A stretch of DNA of 64,000 bases from Demequina litoralis (GTDB lineage Bacteria > Actinomycetota > Actinomycetes > Actinomycetales > Demequinaceae): contig NZ_JAUHPW010000004.1 in the NCBI RefSeq assembly GCF_030418455.1, positions 236,750 through 300,749 on the forward strand, given 5' to 3'. Positions 43,003 to 51,582 of this stretch are shown here, one piece after another. The translations under genes and the position numbers were made by a program. The notes beneath the pieces were generated by a model. That model worked only from the letters and a program-made list of their open reading frames with translations. It was not told where the DNA came from and did no database searches. Within the stretch, counting starts at the first letter, position 1; every line of letters begins with the position of its first letter.

Positions 43003-43365
43003 ATGACCCGACAGCTGATCTCCTCCGGCGGCCCCTGGGAGGAGCGCGTCGCATACTCGCGCGCCGTGATCCAGGGCGACTGGGCCTTCGTCTCCGGCAC
43101 CACCAGCACCGCCGCCGACGACGTGGCCGTGCAGGCGGACGATGCGCTCGCCACCATCGCCGCGGCGCTCGAGGAGGGCGGCTTCACCATGGCCGACGTG
43201 GTGCGCGTGCGCTACCTGCTGCCCGACGCCGCGGACTTCGAGGCGTGCTGGCCGGTGCTCCGGCGCTGGTTCGGCGACGTGCGTCCCGCGGCGACGATGC
43301 AGCAGTGCGCGCTCATCGACCCGGCGATGCGGATCGAGATCGAGGCCACCGCGTACCGCGGCTGA
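43003..43365 (+). CDS. RidA/YjgF family protein
   Basis: A 120-residue enamine/imine deaminase-like protein. AYSRAVIQGDWAFVSGTTS, VRVRYLLPDAADFEACWPV and the C-terminal IEIEATAYRG follow the family, with the Glu of the active site in IEIEA. The common Arg in the R-V-x-V segment is present (VRVRYLL). TAGCAT at 42991-42996 is six bases before the ATG (leaderless). RidA enzymes remove reactive PLP-derived 2-aminoacrylate; membership in a divergent subgroup makes the exact substrate uncertain. Confidence 0.85.
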   Translation: MTRQLISSGGPWEERVAYSRAVIQGDWAFVSGTTSTAADDVAVQADDALATIAAALEEGGFTMADVVRVRYLLPDAADFEACWPVLRRWFGDVRPAATMQQCALIDPAMRIEIEATAYRG

Positions 43366-43372
43366 CGAAGGC

Positions 43373-43960
43373 CTAGAAGAAGAGGCCCCAGATCGCGAGG
43401 ATCGTGCCGGCGGCCACGGCCGTCGCGCCGACCCAGTCCAGCGTGCGCACGATCGACGGGCCCTCGCCGCCGGTCGCGCCGCCGGCCGCGCGCCACGCGT
43501 CCCATGCCTCGTGCACGAGCGCGGCCGCGTCGCCCGACGGGGTGCCCGGCACGTCGCCCGCGCGGGCGTACTCGGCCTTGTCGATCGAGCCGCCCTCGGC
43601 CGCGCGCTCGTGGCGCCGCGACGCGGAGGCGCCCGGCGCGGGGGCGGCGAACGCGCCGACCGTGCGGCCGTCGTCGCCCACGGCCTCGAGACTCCACCGC
43701 GTGCCCAGGTCGGACAGCCGCGCGAACGGCACCGTCGCGACCTGCGTGACGTTGTGGAACTCGACCCGGTCCTCGCCGGCGGCGACGTGCGGCCGCAGGA
43801 AGGCGGCCCAGCCGAACAGGGCGAGCGCCGCGCCGAGCCCGAGGCCCCCGTGCGCGTACGCGAAGCCCACGCTCGAGACGTGGACGACGGCGACGACCGC
43901 GCCGATCGCGATGGCGACCCATCCCCAGAGCGCGGACGAGCGGGCGCGGTAGATCTCCAT
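43373..43960 (-). CDS. PH-domain-like membrane protein
   Basis: 195 residues. Two N-terminal transmembrane helices (about residues 9-30 and 38-56), a PH-like beta domain (DRVEFHNVTQVATVPFARLSDL ... LEAVGDDGR), an Ala/Gly/Pro-rich linker and a C-terminal membrane helix. This layout matches actinobacterial membrane PH proteins of unknown function. The ATG at 43960 gives a start directly before the first helix; upstream codons in the frame are rejected. Confidence 0.65.
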   Translation of the reverse strand: MEIYRARSSALWGWVAIAIGAVVAVVHVSSVGFAYAHGGLGLGAALALFGWAAFLRPHVAAGEDRVEFHNVTQVATVPFARLSDLGTRWSLEAVGDDGRTVGAFAAPAPGASASRRHERAAEGGSIDKAEYARAGDVPGTPSGDAAALVHEAWDAWRAAGGATGGEGPSIVRTLDWVGATAVAAGTILAIWGLFF

Positions 43961-44001
43961 GCGCCCATCGTCCCACGTGGGGGGCGGGCGGCCCGCGGAC
44001 G

Positions 44002-44535
44002 TCAGTCCTCGGACTGGCGTGCGCGGAAGGCGGCCTGGGCCGCGCGGTTGGTGCACGTGACCGTGCAGTACTTGCGCGAGCGGTTGCGGCTCAGGTCGAG
44101 CACCACGCCCTCGCAGTCCTCCATGGCGCAACGGGAGAAGCGCTGCATCTCGCCGTCGCGGACCACGTCGGTCATCGCCATCGCGGTCTCGACGAGGATC
44201 CGCTGGTCGAGCGGATGGTCGTCCGACGTGCCGTGGATGTGCCAGTCGCTGTCGCCGTGGCGCACCAGCTGGGGGACCGCGTGCTGCTCGGCGAGGATCG
44301 CGTTGATCTGGGGGACCGCATCGTCCCTGCTCGACAGGAAGAGCCGGCGCAGCGGCGTGCGGATCGCGCGCACGGCCTCGAGGTCCTCGGCGACCGGGCG
44401 CCGCCCGGTGTAGCCGAAGCGGTCGAAGAAGTCGACGAGCTCGTCGAACGTCGTGAGGGTGTCCGGCTCGAGCTCGGAGTTCGACAGGAAGACGCCCGAC
44501 TCGAGCGCCTCGGCGGTGTCATTGGCGAACGTCAT
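44002..44535 (-). CDS. CGNR zinc-finger transcriptional regulator (ABATE domain)
   Basis: 177 residues: an N-terminal helical ABATE domain and a C-terminal zinc finger (RCAMEDCEGVVLDLSRNRSRKYCTVTCTNRAA) with four Cys; the motif here is CTNR instead of CGNR. Such proteins are putative stress-related regulators. TAATGT on the minus strand (44542-44547) is six bases before the ATG. It diverges from the EamA transporter by 39 bases and probably controls it. Confidence 0.83.
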   Translation of the reverse strand: MTFANDTAEALESGVFLSNSELEPDTLTTFDELVDFFDRFGYTGRRPVAEDLEAVRAIRTPLRRLFLSSRDDAVPQINAILAEQHAVPQLVRHGDSDWHIHGTSDDHPLDQRILVETAMAMTDVVRDGEMQRFSRCAMEDCEGVVLDLSRNRSRKYCTVTCTNRAAQAAFRARQSED

Positions 44536-44564
44536 TTTGACACATTACCAAACCGCACCTTAAA

Positions 44565-44595
44565 GTCATGAGCCATGACCACGTTGACTCATGAC
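44565..44595. promoter_or_regulatory. inverted repeat spanning the transporter start codon
   Basis: GTCATGAG at 44565-44572 and its complement CTCATGAC at 44588-44595, 15 bases apart. It starts within the TAAAGT -10 box (44561-44566) of the transporter and covers its ATG. A CGNR regulator site is the natural guess; unproven. Confidence 0.5.
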
Positions 44596-45624
44596 GCCGC
44601 GCGCGTCAACCGCGCGCAGGGCCTCGTCCTCGCGCTGGCGTCCGCCGCCTCCTTCGGGCTCTCCGGGAGCCTCGCCCGCGGCCTCATGGACGCCGGCTGG
44701 ACCGCGGGCGCGGCGACCCTCGTGCGCGTCGCGATCGCCGCGGTGGTGCTCACCGTCCCGGCGCTCATCGCGCTGCGCGGCCGCTGGCGCCTGCTCGCGC
44801 GCGCCGCCGGCACGGTCGTCGCGTACGGCGCCTTCGCGGTCGCGGGTGCGCAGCTCTTCTACTTCTTCGCGGTCGGCCACCTCGACGTGGGCGTCGCGCT
44901 GCTCATCGAGTACATGTCGCCGATCGTCGTGGTCGGATACCTGTGGGCGACCCGCGGCCACAAGCCGGGCCGCCTCACCCTGCTCGGCGCCGTCGTCGCG
45001 ATGACGGGCATGGTGCTGCTGCTGGACCTCCTCGGCGGCGGCCACGTGAGCATCGTCGGCATCGGCTGGGCGCTCGGCGCGATGATCGGCGCGTCCGTCT
45101 ACTTCGTCATCTCGAGCTCGAACTCGACGGGCCTGCCGCCGGTCACGCTCGCGTGGGGCGGCCTCACGGTCGCCGCGGTGATCCTCGGCGTGGCCGCCGC
45201 GGCGGGCGTGCTGCCGCTCGCGTTCAGCACCGCCACCGTGCACCTGGTCCCCGGCGACCTGCCGTGGTGGGCCGCGGTCGCGCTGCTCGGCATCGTCACC
45301 TCGGCGGTCGCCTACGTCGTCGGCATCGCCGCGACCCGCCGCCTCGGCGCGCGACTCGGCTCGTTCGTCGCGCTCACCGAGGTGCTCGCGGCGGCCCTCT
45401 TCGCGTGGCTGCTCGTGGGCCAGGCACCCGCCCCGGTGCAGATCGGGGGAGCGGTGCTGGTGCTCGCGGGCGTCGTCCTCGTCAAGCTCGGCGAGCCCGA
45501 CGAGCCCGCGCTCGCGGTCGTGCCCGAGCCCGCGCTGCCGGGCACCGACGTGGTGCCCGCCGACCCCGGTGCGCTGCTCGAGGCGGAGGCGCCCGAGCAG
45601 GTCGAGGCCCGCGCCGTCCTGTAG
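44575..45624 (+). CDS. EamA/DMT-family exporter (RhtA-like)
   Basis: 349 residues with ten transmembrane helices in two EamA repeats (residues about 15-150 and 160-300) and a long acidic Pro/Glu tail. Segments LALASAASFGLSGSLARGLMDAGWTAG and LGARLGSFVALTEVLAAALFAWLL are typical of the DMT superfamily; RhtA-like members export amino acids such as threonine and homoserine. The substrate here is not known. Divergent from the CGNR regulator. Confidence 0.88.
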   Translation: MTTLTHDAARVNRAQGLVLALASAASFGLSGSLARGLMDAGWTAGAATLVRVAIAAVVLTVPALIALRGRWRLLARAAGTVVAYGAFAVAGAQLFYFFAVGHLDVGVALLIEYMSPIVVVGYLWATRGHKPGRLTLLGAVVAMTGMVLLLDLLGGGHVSIVGIGWALGAMIGASVYFVISSSNSTGLPPVTLAWGGLTVAAVILGVAAAAGVLPLAFSTATVHLVPGDLPWWAAVALLGIVTSAVAYVVGIAATRRLGARLGSFVALTEVLAAALFAWLLVGQAPAPVQIGGAVLVLAGVVLVKLGEPDEPALAVVPEPALPGTDVVPADPGALLEAEAPEQVEARAVL

Positions 45625-45670
45625 CCCCCGGACCTGCCCGCGGCGCCCCCTCCTACGCGCCCGGGCATGA

Positions 45671-45705
45671 CCGAGGCCGGATGCCTGATGAGCATCCGGC
45701 CTCGG
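45671..45705. terminator. bidirectional terminator between the exporter and pckG
   Basis: CCGAGGCCGGATGC, seven-base loop, exact complement, followed on the plus strand by a C-rich tract with CCTCCCCCC. It lies between convergent genes. Confidence 0.85.
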
Positions 45706-45719
45706 CCCTCCCCCCCCGC

Positions 45720-47570
45720 CTACAGCTCGTCGATGTCGGCGCGCATCCGGGCCAGACCCTCGCGGATCGGCTCCGGCACCTTGTCGCCGTACGAGTCGAG
45801 GAACGCCTGCGCGTCGTCGGCCTCCGCGGCGAGCGCCGCCTTGTCGAGCCCGAACAGCTCGGCCCACGTCGCATCGTCCACCCCGGCGGCGGCGTGATCG
45901 ATCTCGCCCTCCGCGGGGATGAGGCCGAACGGGCTCGCGGTGCCTTCCGCGCGCCCCTCGATGCGGTCGAGCATCCAGGCCAGCGCGTGGATGTTCTCGC
46001 CGAAGCCCGGCCACAGGAAGCGGCCGTCGGCTCCCTTGCGGAACCAGTTGACCTGGAAGATCGCCGGCGCACCGCCCGCCGCATCAGCCTTCGCGCCCAC
46101 CTCGAGCCAGTGCTTCCAGTGGTCGGCCATGTGGACGCCGCAGAACGGCAGCATCGCGAGCGGGTCGCGGCGCAGCTCGCCCACGGTGCCCTCGGCCGCG
46201 GCCGTGCGCTCCGAGGCGAGCGTCGCGCCCATGAAGACGCCGTGCTCCCAGTCGCGGGCCTGGGCGACCAGCGGCACGTTCGTGGCGCGGCGGCCGCCGA
46301 AGATCACGGCGTCCACCACCACGCCGGCCGGGTCGTCCCAGTCGTCCGAGATGGTCGGGCACTGGGCCGCGGCGACGGTGAAGCGCGAGTTCGGGTGCGC
46401 GGCCGGGGTGGACGATGCGGGGGTCCAGTCCTGACCGAGCCAGTCGGTGAGGTGCGCGGGCGCCTCGTCGGTCATGCCCTCCCACCACACGTCGCCGTCG
46501 TCGGTGCGCGCGACGTTGGTGAAGACCACGTCGTGCGTGAGCGTGTCCATCGCGACCGGGTTGGTGCCGCGGCCGGTGCCGGGGGCGACTCCGAAGAAGC
46601 CGGCCTCGGGGTTGATCGCCCGCAGGCGTCCGTCGGGGCCCGGGGCGAGCCATGCGATGTCGTCGCCGAGCGTCTCGACGGTCCAGCCCGGGATGGTGGG
46701 CTGCAGCATCGCGAAGTTGGTCTTGCCGCATGCGCTGGGGAAGGCCGCCGCGACGTGGAAGACGCGTCCGCGCGGGTTGGTGACCTTGAGCAGCAGCATG
46801 TGCGCCGCGAGCCAGCCCTCGTCCTGCCCGATCGCGCTCGCGATCCGCAGCGCGAACGCCTTCTTCGCGAGGATCGCGTTGCCGCCGTAAGCGGAGCCGT
46901 ACGACCACACCTCGCGGGTCTCGGGGAAGTGGGAGATGTACTTGGTCTTGTTGCACGGCCACGGCACGTCCGCCTGGCCGGGGGCGAGCGGCGCGCCGAC
47001 CGTGTGGGCGCACTTGACCCACTCGGTGCCGGGGCCGATCTGCGCGAGCGCCTCGGCGCCCATGCGGGTCATCGTGCCCATGCTCAGCACCACGTAGGGG
47101 GAGTCCGTCACCTGGACGCCGTAGCGGGTGAGGGGGCCGCCGACCGGGCCCATCGCGAACGGCATCACGTACATGGTGCGGCCGCGCATCGCGCCGCGGA
47201 ACAGCCCGTGCAGGGTCTCGCGCATAGCCGACGGCGGCACCCAGTTGTTGGTGGGGCCGGCGTCCTCCTCGCGGGCGGAGCAGATGAAGGTGCGCGACTC
47301 GACGCGGGCGACGTCGTCGGGGTCGCTGCGGGCGAGGTAGCTGCCGGGACGGAGCTCCGGGTCGAGCGCCTCGAGCGTGCCCGCGTCCACCATCTGACGG
47401 ATCAGGCGTGCGCGCTCGGGCGTGGAGCCGTCGCACCACACGACCTCGTCGGGGGTCGCGTGGAGGGCGAGACGCTCGACCCACGCGACGATGCTCGGGT
47501 CGGCCCCCTCCGGGTGGCCCGCTCCGGTCGAGGTGCGCGTGTCGCGCAGCGGCTGCTCGATGATCGCCAT
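45720..47570 (-). CDS. pckG: phosphoenolpyruvate carboxykinase (GTP)
   Basis: Converts oxaloacetate to phosphoenolpyruvate with GTP, the entry to gluconeogenesis. The 616-residue protein has the catalytic P-loop [15 protein letters not shown] (about residue 278), the metal and substrate sites [11 protein letters not shown] and [18 protein letters not shown], and the guanine-binding [17 protein letters not shown] region. Length is normal for the GTP class. It is divergent from the RamB-like regulator, which suggests control by acyl-CoA status. Confidence 0.96.
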   Translation of the reverse strand: MAIIEQPLRDTRTSTGAGHPEGADPSIVAWVERLALHATPDEVVWCDGSTPERARLIRQMVDAGTLEALDPELRPGSYLARSDPDDVARVESRTFICSAREEDAGPTNNWVPPSAMRETLHGLFRGAMRGRTMYVMPFAMGPVGGPLTRYGVQVTDSPYVVLSMGTMTRMGAEALAQIGPGTEWVKCAHTVGAPLAPGQADVPWPCNKTKYISHFPETREVWSYGSAYGGNAILAKKAFALRIASAIGQDEGWLAAHMLLLKVTNPRGRVFHVAAAFPSACGKTNFAMLQPTIPGWTVETLGDDIAWLAPGPDGRLRAINPEAGFFGVAPGTGRGTNPVAMDTLTHDVVFTNVARTDDGDVWWEGMTDEAPAHLTDWLGQDWTPASSTPAAHPNSRFTVAAAQCPTISDDWDDPAGVVVDAVIFGGRRATNVPLVAQARDWEHGVFMGATLASERTAAAEGTVGELRRDPLAMLPFCGVHMADHWKHWLEVGAKADAAGGAPAIFQVNWFRKGADGRFLWPGFGENIHALAWMLDRIEGRAEGTASPFGLIPAEGEIDHAAAGVDDATWAELFGLDKAALAAEADDAQAFLDSYGDKVPEPIREGLARMRADIDEL

Positions 47571-47660
47571 GGCTGCTCCCTTGCGGCTATCGGTTGGAGA
47601 ATTCCTCCGTGTGCTTTCGACCGTACGGGCCTCGCAAGGGCCTGTGGCGCCGATTGGGGC

Positions 47661-47682
47661 GTGAAATTTCGCGATTCTTCAC
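47661..47682. promoter_or_regulatory. inverted repeat in the pckG-ramB intergenic region
   Basis: GTGAA, 12 bases, TTCAC, next to the ramB -10 box TAGCGT (47684-47689). It lies in the only AT-rich stretch of the 126-base divergent region. RamB autoregulation is known in relatives, but the site differs from the published CTTTGCAAA-type core, so assignment is tentative. Confidence 0.45.
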
Positions 47683-47696
47683 GTAGCGTGAATTCC

Positions 47697-49133
47697 ATGC
47701 CGGATCTCTCCACGCTCGGCCGCCGCGTGCGGCACTTCCGCACCGAGGCGGGTCTCACGCTCGAGCAGCTGGGCCGCGACGTCGACGTCGCCCCCAGCCA
47801 GCTGTCGCTCATCGAGAACGGTCGCCGCGAGCCGCGCCTCACGCTCCTGTCGGCGCTCGCGGAGCGGCTGGACGTCACCGTCGGCGACCTCCTCGACGCC
47901 GCGCCGCCGAGCCCGCGGGCGGCCCTCGAGATCGAGCTCGAGCACGCGCAGGAGGGCGCGGCGTACCGCGAGCTCGGGCTGCCCGAGCTGCGCGCGACCC
48001 GCGGGATGCCCGACGACGTCCTCCGCACCCTGGTGGGGCTGCACCGCGAGCTCGACAGGCGCGCGCGCCAGGCGATCGCCACGCCGGAGGAGGCGCGCCG
48101 CGCCAACACGCGCCAGCGCCTGCGGATGCAGTCGCTCGACAACCACGTGCCGGCCATCGAGTCGCTCGCGAGCGAGGACGTCGCGGCGGTCGGGCACGCG
48201 GGCGGCGCGCTCACGCACCGCACGGTGAGCCTCATGGCCGCGCGGCTGGGCCTCAAGATCGTGCACGCGGACGACCTGCCTCACTCGGCGCGGTGCGTGC
48301 TCGACCTCGAGAACGGGCGCATCTACATCCCGCCCGCGTCGATCCCCGGCGGGCACGGGTTGCGCTCGCTCGCGCTGCAGGCGATGGCGCACATCCGGCT
48401 CGGCCACGGCGAGCCCACCAGCTACGCCGACTTCCTGCGCCAGCGCCAGGACGCGAGCTACTACGCGGCCGCGTGCCTCATGCCCGAGGAGCCCGCCGTC
48501 GCGTTCCTCGAGCGGGCCAAGCGTGAGCGCGACATCGCGATCGAGGACTTCCGCGACGCGTTCGGCGTCACGCACGAGGCGGCGGCGCTGCGCTTCTCCA
48601 ACCTCGCGACGATCCACCTGGGCATGCGGCTGCACTTCCTGCGCGCGGCCGGCGACGGCGCCGTGGTGCGCGCGTACGAGAACGACGGCCTGCCGCTGCC
48701 GGTGGACGTCACGGGCGCCACCGAGGGTCAGCTCGTGTGCCGCCACTGGAGCGCGCGGCGCGCGTTCGCGCGGTCCACGCGCACCACCGAGTACTTCCAG
48801 TACACCGACACCCCTGCCGGCACGTTCTTCGAGGCGACCCAGACGGGCGCCACCGAGGCCGAGGAGTTCTCCATCACCATCGGCGTGCCGTACTCCGACT
48901 CCAAGTGGTTCCGCGGCCGCGAGACGCAGAACCACGAGGTGTCGCGGTGCCCCGATCTCAGCTGCTGCCGCCGGCCGGACGCCGACGAGGCCTCGCGATG
49001 GGCGGGCCGGGCGTGGGCGAGCGCCCGCGTCCACGCGCACATCTTCTCCCCGCTGCCGCGCGGCACCTACCCGGGCATCGACGACCGCGAGCTGTACGCG
49101 TTCCTCGACGCCCACGCGGACGATTCCCAATGA
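47697..49133 (+). CDS. ramB: RamB/ScfR-type short-chain fatty acyl regulator
   Basis: 478 residues. Residues 5-62 form an XRE helix-turn-helix (RRVRHFRTEAGLTLEQLGRD ... PSQLSLIENGRREP). The middle, about residues 180-300, resembles the IrrE/ImmA peptidase-like domain but has no HExxH. The C-terminal third is the ScfR/DUF2083 domain with clustered cysteines CPDLSCCRRPD. RamB in Corynebacterium and Mycobacterium controls acetate and glyoxylate genes. ATG at 47697 is seven bases after TAGCGT. Its stop lies inside the inverted-repeat element copy B. Confidence 0.88.
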   Translation: MPDLSTLGRRVRHFRTEAGLTLEQLGRDVDVAPSQLSLIENGRREPRLTLLSALAERLDVTVGDLLDAAPPSPRAALEIELEHAQEGAAYRELGLPELRATRGMPDDVLRTLVGLHRELDRRARQAIATPEEARRANTRQRLRMQSLDNHVPAIESLASEDVAAVGHAGGALTHRTVSLMAARLGLKIVHADDLPHSARCVLDLENGRIYIPPASIPGGHGLRSLALQAMAHIRLGHGEPTSYADFLRQRQDASYYAAACLMPEEPAVAFLERAKRERDIAIEDFRDAFGVTHEAAALRFSNLATIHLGMRLHFLRAAGDGAVVRAYENDGLPLPVDVTGATEGQLVCRHWSARRAFARSTRTTEYFQYTDTPAGTFFEATQTGATEAEEFSITIGVPYSDSKWFRGRETQNHEVSRCPDLSCCRRPDADEASRWAGRAWASARVHAHIFSPLPRGTYPGIDDRELYAFLDAHADDSQ

Positions 49134-49223
49134 CACAGGTGACTCCTGTGACTCCGTGAGGCGCCGCGAGCGGCGCCTTCCGTCCGGGCGCCGTCACATC
49201 TGTCACAGGTGTCATTGGGAATC
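49122..49223. repeat. inverted-repeat element, copy B, overlapping the ramB stop
   Basis: Ends are a perfect 15-base inverted repeat, GATTCCCAATGACAC at 49122-49136 and its complement at 49209-49223. The left end contains the ramB stop TGA. Inside are further GTGAC repeats, a terminator-like hairpin GGCGCCGC-GA-GCGGCGCC (49160-49177), and the core CGTCACATCTGTCA shared with copy A near 22355. Confidence 0.72.
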
Positions 49224-49301
49224 ATCGGGCGGGCACCCGTAGAATGGGTCGGCGGTCCATGTCGGACCGAGCACCCCCTTCACACGGAATCGAGTTCCCG
49301 C

Positions 49302-51203
49302 ATGCCCCTGCGCTCCGACCTGCGCAACGTCGCGATCGTCGCCCACGTCGACCACGGCAAGACCACCCTCGTCGACGCCATGCTCGTCCAGGGAGGCGCC
49401 TACGGCGACCACGCCCACGTCGAGGACCGCGCCATGGACTCCGGCGACCTCGAGCGCGAGAAGGGCATCACCATCCTCGCGAAGAACACCGCGATCCGGT
49501 ACACCGGCGAGGCCGCCGGCCCCGAGGGCGTGACCATCAACGTCATCGACACCCCGGGCCACGCGGACTTCGGCGGCGAGGTCGAGCGCGGCCTGTCGAT
49601 GGTCGACGGCGTCGTGCTGCTCGTCGACGCGTCCGAGGGCCCGCTGCCGCAGACCCGCTTCGTCATGCGCAAGGCGCTCGCGGCCCACCTGCCCGTCATC
49701 ATCGTCGTCAACAAGGTCGACCGCCCCGACTCCCGCATCTCCGAGGTCGTCGACGAGACCCACGACCTGCTGCTGGGCCTCGCGTCCGACCTCCACGACG
49801 AGGTCCCCGACCTCGACGTCGACGCGCTCCTCGAGGTGCCCGTCGTCTACGCCTCCGCCAAGAACGGCATCGCCTCGCTCACGCAGCCCGCCGACGGCAC
49901 CCTGCCCGACGGCGACTCGGTCGAGCCGCTGTTCAAGGTCATCATGGAGCGCATCCCGGCCCCCGAGTACGAGGACGGCCACCCGCTTCAGGCGCACGTC
50001 ACCAACCTCGACGCGTCGCCGTTCCTCGGCCGCCTCGCGCTGCTGCGCGTCTTCAACGGCGAGATCCGCAAGGGCCAGCAGGTCGCGTGGGCCCGCAAGG
50101 ACGGCTCGCTCAAGACCGTGAAGATCACCGAGCTGCTCGAGACCAAGGGTCTCGAGCGCGTCCCCGCCGAGTCCGCCAAGGCGGGCGACATCGTCGCCGT
50201 CGCGGGCATCGAGGAGATCACCATCGGCGAGACCCTCACCGACGTCGAGGACCCGCGCCCGCTGCCGCTCATCACGGTCGACGACCCGGCGATCTCGATG
50301 ACCATCGGCATCAACACGTCCCCGCTCGCGGGCCGCGTCAAGGGCGCCAAGGTCACGGCGCGCCAGGTCAAGGACCGCCTCGACAAGGAGCTCATCGGCA
50401 ACGTGTCGATCCGCGTGCTCCCCACCGAGCGCCCCGACTCGTGGGAGGTCCAGGGCCGCGGAGAGCTCGCGCTCGCGATCCTCGTCGAGCAGATGCGCCG
50501 CGAGGGCTACGAGCTCACGGTCGGCAAGCCGCAGGTCGTCACCAAGGAGATCGACGGCAAGCTGCACGAGCCGATGGAGCACATGACCATCGACGTGCCC
50601 GAGGAGCACCTCGGCGCCGTCACCCAGCTCCTTGCCAGCCGCAAGGGCCGCATGGAGTCGATGTCGAACCACGGCACCGGCTGGGTCCGCATGGAGTTCA
50701 TCGTCCCGGCGCGCGGCCTCATCGGCTTCCGCAGCCAGTTCCTCACCGACACGCGCGGCACCGGCATCGCGTCGTCCATCGCGCACGGCTACGAGCCGTG
50801 GACCGGCCTCATCGAGTACCGCACCAACGGCTCGCTGGTCGCCGACCGCGCCGGCGCCGTCACCTCGAACGCCCTCATGGCGCTCCAGGACCGCGGCACC
50901 TTCTTCGTGGGCCCCACCGAGGACACCTACGAGGGCATGGTCATCGGCGAGAACTCGCGCAACGAGGACATGGACGTCAACATCACCAAGGAGAAGAAGC
51001 TCAACAACATCCGCTCGTCCACGGCGGAGGAGCTCGAGCGCCTGGCCCCGCCGCGCCGCCTCACCCTCGAGGAGTCCCTCGAGTTCGCGCGCGAGGACGA
51101 GTGCGTCGAGGTGACGCCCGAGAAGGTGCGCATCCGCAAGGTGATCCTGGACGCCACCGAGAGGGCACGCGCCGCGTCGCGCGCGAAGCGCCAGAACGCC
51201 TGA
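49302..51203 (+). CDS. typA: translational GTPase TypA/BipA
   Basis: Ribosome-associated GTPase that aids assembly and stress adaptation. The 633-residue protein has G1 [10 protein letters not shown], the switch region [11 protein letters not shown]3 [15 protein letters not shown]4 NKVDRPD, then domains II, III and V and the TypA-specific C terminus ([23 protein letters not shown] split over the ribosome-binding loop). ATG at 49302 is chosen; TAGAAT at 49240-49245 leaves a leader of about 50 bases. Codon bias is strong and no GGACGATGCG copies occur in the gene. Confidence 0.96.
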   Translation: MPLRSDLRNVAIVAHVDHGKTTLVDAMLVQGGAYGDHAHVEDRAMDSGDLEREKGITILAKNTAIRYTGEAAGPEGVTINVIDTPGHADFGGEVERGLSMVDGVVLLVDASEGPLPQTRFVMRKALAAHLPVIIVVNKVDRPDSRISEVVDETHDLLLGLASDLHDEVPDLDVDALLEVPVVYASAKNGIASLTQPADGTLPDGDSVEPLFKVIMERIPAPEYEDGHPLQAHVTNLDASPFLGRLALLRVFNGEIRKGQQVAWARKDGSLKTVKITELLETKGLERVPAESAKAGDIVAVAGIEEITIGETLTDVEDPRPLPLITVDDPAISMTIGINTSPLAGRVKGAKVTARQVKDRLDKELIGNVSIRVLPTERPDSWEVQGRGELALAILVEQMRREGYELTVGKPQVVTKEIDGKLHEPMEHMTIDVPEEHLGAVTQLLASRKGRMESMSNHGTGWVRMEFIVPARGLIGFRSQFLTDTRGTGIASSIAHGYEPWTGLIEYRTNGSLVADRAGAVTSNALMALQDRGTFFVGPTEDTYEGMVIGENSRNEDMDVNITKEKKLNNIRSSTAEELERLAPPRRLTLEESLEFAREDECVEVTPEKVRIRKVILDATERARAASRAKRQNA

Positions 51204-51225
51204 CGCTCCGCCTACCATGGCAGGC

Positions 51226-51582
51226 ATGGTTCGCATCGTCTGGTCCTCCCTCGTGATCGCGCTCATCGGCGCGATCGTGGCCCTGGTGGGCGCGGGCTCG
51301 CACCGCGCCTACGGGTGGGCGGGCGTGATCGTGTGCCTCGTCATGGTGGGCACCGCGAGCGTGTTCTCGCGGGCCTGGCTGGGCTTCGCGGGCCTCGCGA
51401 TCTTCGGATCCGCGTGGGCCGTGCTCACCGTGGTGCTCGCGCAGGAGGGCCCCGGCGGCTCGCTGCTCATCCCCGCCGACGCCGTCAGCCTCACGTGGGT
51501 CTACGGCGGCGCGGCGGTGATCGGGGCCGCGGCCCTCGTGCCGCGCCGGGTGCTCGGCGACACGAAGGCGGCGGTGTCGTGA
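51226..51582 (+). CDS. small four-helix membrane protein (DUF6113-like)
   Basis: 118 residues, almost entirely four transmembrane helices, ending in a short basic tail. Similar proteins stand beside typA or VanW genes in other actinobacteria; the DUF6113 assignment is from memory and tentative. TACCAT at 51213-51218 is seven bases before the ATG. Its stop overlaps the start of the VanW gene by four bases. Confidence 0.65.
   Translation: MVRIVWSSLVIALIGAIVALVGAGSHRAYGWAGVIVCLVMVGTASVFSRAWLGFAGLAIFGSAWAVLTVVLAQEGPGGSLLIPADAVSLTWVYGGAAVIGAAALVPRRVLGDTKAAVS

Noticed and set aside
44943..47696. Extension of the ramB frame far upstream
   Set aside because: It crosses the exporter and pckG antisense; the real start is the ATG at 47697 after a TAGCGT box.
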